A stretch of DNA of 5,981 nucleotides from assembly GCA_943356395.1 (NCBI GenBank), contig CALRFC010000043.1:1-5981 (forward strand), given 5' to 3'. This DNA comes from Candidatus Nomurabacteria bacterium. Its GTDB lineage: Bacteria > Patescibacteriota > Minisyncoccia > Phycocordibacterales > UBA9973. A program made the position numbers and the translations under genes. The first letter of the stretch is position 1. Every line of letters begins with the position of its first letter. The notes under the pieces were generated by a model that did no database searches, had not been told where the DNA came from, and worked only from the letters and a program-made list of their open reading frames with translations. Below, in pieces: positions 1-5,981 of the stretch.

Positions 1-1061
1 CGCGACGCGTCCTGATCGGGACGCAGAATCTTGTCGTCGGCGATGAATTCTCCGCGCGTGGATTTGTCTTCGTCTTCCCCGATCGGCTGTTCGAGCGAAA
101 CGGTATCCTGATTGATCTGCTCGATCACATGCACTTTGTCGACTTCGATTCCCATCTCCGTCGCGATTTCTTCCGCGAGCGGCTCGCGTCCGAGATCCTG
201 CGACAAGCGGCGGAGAACCTGTTTGTATTTTGAAATCGTCTCCACCATGTGAACCGGAATGCGGATCGTGCGGCTCTGGTCGGCGAGCGCGCGCGTGATC
301 GACTGGCGGATCCACCATGTCGCGTAGGTCGAGAATTTATATCCCTTCGTCCAGTCGAATTTTTCCACGGCTTTGTAGAGTCCGAGATTCCCCTCTTGAA
401 TGAGATCGAGGAGCGTCAGGTCTGAAGAGCGTCCGACATATTTTTTCGCGATCGAAACGACAAGACGCAGATTCGCGCGCATGAGGAGATTCTTGGCTTC
501 CAGATCTCCCGCTTGGATCCGGCGCGCGAGCGATTTTTCTTCTTCGGCTTTGATGAGCGGATATTGTCCGATTTCCTTCAAATACATCTGTATCGAATCG
601 TACGAGCTCGAATCTTTTCCGTATTTGTATTCGGGCTTGCCGGAAGTCGGCGCGTCGATGTCGAGCAGATTCCCGCCTTCCAAGATATCGATGCCGGCCG
701 TCTGCAACCGGCCGTAGAGCTCATCCAAGAAAAGCACATCGCTCTCGATATTCGGGAATGTTTTTAAAATCTCGTCGTATGTCACGAAGCCGCGCTTCTT
801 GCCTTTTTCCGTGAGCGCCTGCGCCTTCATCTCCCACTCCTCTTTTTTCGATTTGCCGGATTTCGGAGCGGGTTTCGGTTTCGCGTGGATCTTCTCCTTG
901 TGCGGAGCCGCTTTTCTTGCCGGAGCTTTTTTCTTGGAAGCTTTGCGCGAAACCGCTTTCGGCTTTTTGCCCGCCCGAACGACTATCCGGTCGGGCAGGC
1001 TTTTTGCTTTCGGTTTTGATTTCCGCTTCGTGTTCTTTATTTTTGATTTTTTATTTTTCAT
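1..1061 (-). CDS. rpoD: Primary sigma factor RpoD/SigA (sigma-70 group 1), 3' end cut by window edge
   Basis: Primary sigma factor, which guides RNA polymerase to -10/-35 promoters and melts the -10 element. 353 codons are visible. Residues 1-77 are a Lys/Ala/Pro-rich extension. Region 1.1 follows at about 80-136 (KKRGFVTYDEIL), region 1.2 at 155-182 (YLKEIGQYPLI), and regions 2.1-2.4 at 197-276, with DLIQEGNLGL, FSTYATWWIRQSITRALADQ and TIRIPVHMVETI. The Trp pair W249/W250 and Q253/T256 match the residues that read and melt TATAAT in E. coli. Region 3 is at about 277-315 and the sigma finger near 319-343 (VSLEQPIGEDED). Region 4 lies beyond position 1. The first ATG (1059-1061) overlaps the dnaG stop as ATGA but lacks a Shine-Dalgarno. 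An internal ATG (828-830, M78) has GAGGAG six bases upstream and would give a conventional N-terminus. I prefer the long form because residues 1-77 have protein-like K/A/P composition. Family assignment is certain; the start is not. Confidence 0.95.
   Translation of the reverse strand, partial: MKNKKSKIKNTKRKSKPKAKSLPDRIVVRAGKKPKAVSRKASKKKAPARKAAPHKEKIHAKPKPAPKSGKSKKEEWEMKAQALTEKGKKRGFVTYDEILKTFPNIESDVLFLDELYGRLQTAGIDILEGGNLLDIDAPTSGKPEYKYGKDSSSYDSIQMYLKEIGQYPLIKAEEEKSLARRIQAGDLEAKNLLMRANLRLVVSIAKKYVGRSSDLTLLDLIQEGNLGLYKAVEKFDWTKGYKFSTYATWWIRQSITRALADQSRTIRIPVHMVETISKYKQVLRRLSQDLGREPLAEEIATEMGIEVDKVHVIEQINQDTVSLEQPIGEDEDKSTRGEFIADDKILRPDQDAS
828..842 (-). promoter_or_regulatory. Strong internal ribosome binding site and alternative rpoD start (M78)
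   Basis: On the minus strand GAGGAG (842-837) stands six bases before an in-frame ATG (830-828). This is the best Shine-Dalgarno-like site at any candidate start in the window. Starting here gives a protein beginning MKAQALTEKGKKRGFVTY, which enters sigma region 1.1 about where E. coli RpoD does. The AG-rich bases also encode Lys-Glu-Glu-Trp-Glu, so the match could be a by-product of coding. Whether it is used, alone or alongside the upstream ATG, cannot be decided from sequence. Confidence 0.45.
969..1000. repeat. GC-rich palindromic repeat inside the rpoD reading frame (copy 2)
   Basis: Arms GCCCGCCCGA (969-978) and TCGGGCAGGC (991-1000) are inverted repeats with one mismatch. In rpoD mRNA the mismatch becomes a G-U wobble, so the RNA stem is kept. 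Bases 969-984 are identical to 2863-2878 in the rpoC-dnaG spacer, in the same orientation. Both copies carry an extra ACGA in the left arm with no partner in the right arm. In rpoD this stretch encodes residues 21-31 (SLPDRIVVRAG), which interrupt an otherwise Lys/Ala/Pro-rich extension. That fits an in-frame insertion of a dispersed palindrome. Other copies in the genome cannot be seen from here. Confidence 0.75.
1058..1061 (-). other. ATGA overlap of dnaG stop and rpoD start
   Basis: The rpoD ATG (1061-1059) and the dnaG TGA (1060-1058) share two bases. Such junctions commonly allow a terminating ribosome to restart on the next gene. The preceding bases (GCCGCCACAGAAATTT) contain no Shine-Dalgarno, so translation from this ATG would probably depend on coupling to dnaG. 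It also implies one transcript for both genes. Confidence 0.7.
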
Positions 1062-2791
1062 AAATTTCTGTGGCGGCTACTTTTAATTTCTTCGAGGCGA
1101 CGGGATATCTTCTGGCATTCCCCGACTATATCGATGGCGCGCACTTGATCCTTGTCTTGTTCCGCGCGCTTGAGCTCGGAGAGTAATTTTTGGAAGCGCT
1201 CTTCGAGATTCGACTGTTCGAGCGCGAGGAGGAGTTCTTTTGAAATCGATTCTTGGAGGGATTCTGTGTTGGCATACAAGATTTCGGCTTGGAATATCGC
1301 GTCTTCTATTTCTTTCTCATTAAAATTATTCTTGGCGAATGCTTCGGGTGTCGCGCCCGCGATGTGTTCGAATTCCCTGCGTATTGCGGCGGCCGATTCC
1401 AAACCCTTGTCTTTTTCCGTCTGCCAGAGGATGAATCCGAGAGCGTTCATTTCGGCGCGACGGCGGGGAGTCTGTGCTTTCGAATCCGGAGGCGTTTCCG
1501 TTTGCGCGCCGAGAGCAGGCGGCGCGCCTTTCGTCTTATCGTATTTTCCGAGCGCTTCTTCGACATGCTTTTCGGAAATGCCGAGCGCGCTTGATATCTC
1601 GTGGATGAAATGACCGCGCTCGATCGGACTTGCGATATAGGAGAGGTACGGGATTATTTCTTTCTCGACGGCTCTGCGGAAAGCCGATTCTTCTTGATGG
1701 ACACTCCTAAATGCGGAAAGGAGGAATGTGATTATGTGAACGCGCGCTTGTACGGCATTATGCCACAGTTCCGGATTTTCTTTTATGCAGTCGGCTGGAT
1801 CTTTCGATTCCGGAACCGAAATCGCGGAAACATCGAAACCCTGCGAGAGTGCGATATCGATGCCGCGCTTGGAGGCCGAAACGCCGGCGGAATCCGAATC
1901 GAAAGAAAAAGCGATGCGGTCGGTAAAGCGCTTGATGAGGCGGAGATGCTGTTCGGAGAGTGCCGTACCGGAAACCGCGACGGAATTCTTCGTCCCCGCC
2001 TGATGCGCCATGATGAGATCCATCTGGCCTTCGACGACGACGCAGAAATTTTCTTTCATGATGTCGCGCTTGGCTTTGTCGTATCCGTACAAGACCTGCG
2101 ATTTGTTGTAGAGCGGAGTCTCCGGAGAATTCACATACTTCGCCGCGTCTTCCGGAGCTTTTCCGTCGGGAGAAAATGTCCGGCCGGTGAAAGCGATGAC
2201 GCGGCCGCTCGCATCCGTGATCGGAAACATGATCCGGTCGCGGAAGCGGTCGAAGAATCCGGATTTTCCGCGCGAAGCGAGTCCGGCGCGTTCGATCGCC
2301 GTATCATCGAATCCCGCGCTTTTCAGGTGGTCGTAGAGAACGCTCCAGCCGGATCTCGTATATCCGAGCCGGAACTCCTTGATCGTCTCATCCGTGAGAC
2401 CGCGCGCTTTCAGATAGTCGCGCGCGGACTGCGACAGATTTTTTTCGTAGAACGATGCGGCTTCTTCCATCACGCGATAGAGCGTGTCGTCGGGACGATT
2501 CTCTTTGGAAAAAGATTGGAGCTTCACGCCGGCGCGCTCGGCGAGCGTTTTCAACGCCTCTTTGAATTCCGCGCCTTCGATCTCCTGCACGAAAGAGAAA
2601 ATGTCTCCGCCGCGGCCGCAGCCGAAGCAGTGATAGCTTCCCCGCTGGGGCGACACGAAGAACGACGGCGTCTTTTCGTTGTGGAACGGACAGCGCGCTT
2701 TGAAATACAATCCTGCTTTTTCAAGCTTGACGTAGGAAGAGACGACGTCGACGATGCTCAACTTTTCCTTAATTTGTTCTACAGGGGTCAT
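1058..2791 (-). CDS. dnaG: DNA primase DnaG
   Basis: DnaG synthesises the short RNA primers used by the replicative polymerase, working with the DnaB helicase at the fork. The protein has 577 residues, close to the E. coli length of 581. The N-terminal CHC2 zinc domain has ligands C34, H37, C55 and C58 (CPFHNEK, YHCFGCGRGGDIF). The polymerase domain contains RFRDRIMFPI (182-191) and KYVNSPETPLYNKSQVLYG (218-236). The TOPRIM metal site is EGQMD (E254) plus FDSDSAG (D298, D300). A Pro/Thr-rich linker (about 421-445) leads to a poorly conserved, charged helical C-terminus (446-577), the expected helicase-binding part. The ATG at 2791-2789 is the natural start: MTPVEQIKEKLSIVDVVSSY matches the usual N-terminus, and an in-frame TAG lies a few codons upstream. 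No Shine-Dalgarno precedes it. The gene lies 143 bp after rpoC and overlaps rpoD, suggesting co-transcription. The EGQMD and DSD wording is, from memory, typical of CPR primases. Confidence 0.97.
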   Translation of the reverse strand: MTPVEQIKEKLSIVDVVSSYVKLEKAGLYFKARCPFHNEKTPSFFVSPQRGSYHCFGCGRGGDIFSFVQEIEGAEFKEALKTLAERAGVKLQSFSKENRPDDTLYRVMEEAASFYEKNLSQSARDYLKARGLTDETIKEFRLGYTRSGWSVLYDHLKSAGFDDTAIERAGLASRGKSGFFDRFRDRIMFPITDASGRVIAFTGRTFSPDGKAPEDAAKYVNSPETPLYNKSQVLYGYDKAKRDIMKENFCVVVEGQMDLIMAHQAGTKNSVAVSGTALSEQHLRLIKRFTDRIAFSFDSDSAGVSASKRGIDIALSQGFDVSAISVPESKDPADCIKENPELWHNAVQARVHIITFLLSAFRSVHQEESAFRRAVEKEIIPYLSYIASPIERGHFIHEISSALGISEKHVEEALGKYDKTKGAPPALGAQTETPPDSKAQTPRRRAEMNALGFILWQTEKDKGLESAAAIRREFEHIAGATPEAFAKNNFNEKEIEDAIFQAEILYANTESLQESISKELLLALEQSNLEERFQKLLSELKRAEQDKDQVRAIDIVGECQKISRRLEEIKSSRHRNL

Positions 2792-2798
2792 ACCAATA

Positions 2799-2832
2799 TA
2801 CGAATGGTACGAATCTACGAATGACTACGAAT
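2799..2832. repeat. Four TACGAAT direct repeats just upstream of dnaG
   Basis: TACGAAT starts at 2799, 2808, 2816 and 2826, spaced 9, 8 and 10 bases. The complement ATTCGTA recurs at 2908-2914 and 2925-2931. Imperfect relatives are ATTCGTT at 2849-2855, ATTCGCC at 2859-2865 and ATTCGCT at 2917-2923. On the minus strand the four units lie immediately before the dnaG ATG, occupying the ribosome-binding and possible promoter region. A spacing near but not at one helical turn is only weakly suggestive of a protein-binding array; simple repeat expansion is equally possible. Confidence 0.7.
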
Positions 2833-2862
2833 AGAATACAGTCGGAGCATTCGTTGCCATTC

Positions 2863-2905
2863 GCCCGCCCGAACGACTGAAGTATTTTCGTTCAGTCGGG
2901 CGGGC
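2863..2905. repeat. GC-rich palindrome in the rpoC-dnaG spacer (copy 1)
   Basis: GCCCGCCCGA (2863-2872) pairs perfectly with TCGGGCGGGC (2896-2905), and CTGAA (2877-2881) pairs with TTCAG (2891-2895). ACGA (2873-2876) bulges out, leaving a nine-base loop. An alternative inner stem pairs GAACGA (2871-2876) with TCGTTC (2888-2893) and excludes the first. No T-run follows on either strand (minus continues GAATGGC, plus continues AGATTCG), so this is not a standard intrinsic terminator. It shares its first 16 bases with the copy inside rpoD and is best called a dispersed palindromic repeat. In the transcript it would form a stable hairpin between rpoC and dnaG that could affect RNA stability. Confidence 0.8.
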
Positions 2906-2934
2906 AGATTCGTATCATTCGCTGATTCGTATAT

Positions 2935-5981
<3,047 letters not shown>

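Noticed and set aside
962..1007. GCTTTTTGC direct repeats (962-970 and 999-1007) flanking the rpoD palindrome as a target-site duplication
   Set aside because: The implied net insertion is 37 bases, which would break the frame. The repeats read as Ala/Ser-Lys-Lys codons, common in this Lys-rich tail, and the spacer copy has no matching duplication.
400..1086. Three short plus-strand open frames opposite rpoD (400-717, 513-767, 799-1086)
   Set aside because: All are opposite sigma coding sequence. The 799-1086 frame is Phe-rich because it is the complement of the Lys-rich rpoD tail; a membrane protein reading would be an artefact.
1601..2824. 407-codon plus-strand open frame antisense to dnaG
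   Set aside because: Covered by the confirmed dnaG zinc, polymerase and TOPRIM motifs. The translation has the same Arg/Phe-rich shadow composition and no family resemblance; its run past the dnaG start into the spacer is only about 30 bases.
2792..2860. dnaG promoter in the spacer
   Set aside because: Minus-strand TATTCT (2843-2838) and TATATT (2800-2795) resemble -10 boxes. The first has no credible -35 at 17 bases (AATGGC), and the second is only three bases from the ATG, too close for a usable start. Not supportable as a feature.
2863..2905. Intrinsic terminator after rpoC
   Set aside because: The stem is strong but no T-run follows on either strand, and a near copy lies inside the rpoD coding sequence, where termination would be harmful.
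2799..2931. CRISPR array or replication-origin iterons
   Set aside because: The units are seven bases with 1-3 base spacers, unlike any CRISPR repeat-spacer geometry. No DnaA-box series or AT-rich unwinding tract accompanies them, so origin function is unsupported.

Overview
This window is a single minus-strand run of three core information-processing genes. In the order of transcription they are rpoC (RNA polymerase beta', 5' end beyond the right edge), dnaG (DNA primase, complete) and rpoD (primary sigma-70 factor, 3' end beyond the left edge). I see no convincing gene on the plus strand; its long open frames are mirror images of these three genes. The primase TOPRIM motif (EGQMD ... FDSDSAG), the sigma region 2 wording (GRSSDLTLLDLIQEG) and the divergent beta' rudder resemble what I remember of Patescibacteria/CPR, particularly Parcubacteria-like lineages. 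That assignment is inference from memory, not from a database search.

Layout, right to left: rpoC occupies 5981-2935. A 143-bp spacer (2934-2792) follows, built almost entirely of repeats: inverted arms near both ends, repeated TACGAAT/ATTCG motifs, and a strong GC-rich palindrome in the middle. dnaG runs 2791-1058 and overlaps the first rpoD ATG by an ATGA junction. rpoD runs from 1061 off the left edge. It begins with a Lys/Ala/Pro-rich extension of about 77 residues, followed by sigma regions 1.1, 1.2, 2, 3 and the sigma finger; region 4 lies outside the window.

Together the genes encode the catalytic large subunit of RNA polymerase, the sigma factor that directs it to housekeeping promoters, and the primase that starts Okazaki fragments. 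dnaG-rpoD is the core of the classical macromolecular synthesis operon; here it follows rpoC directly instead of rpsU.

No new multi-gene system is visible. The most unusual signals are: (1) a GC-rich palindrome family with one copy in the rpoC-dnaG spacer and a second inside the rpoD reading frame, sharing 16 identical bases; (2) the layered repeat architecture of the spacer; (3) two plausible rpoD starts, the downstream one with the better ribosome binding site and giving a sigma of conventional N-terminal length; and (4) unusual residues in the beta' rudder and switch-2 region.
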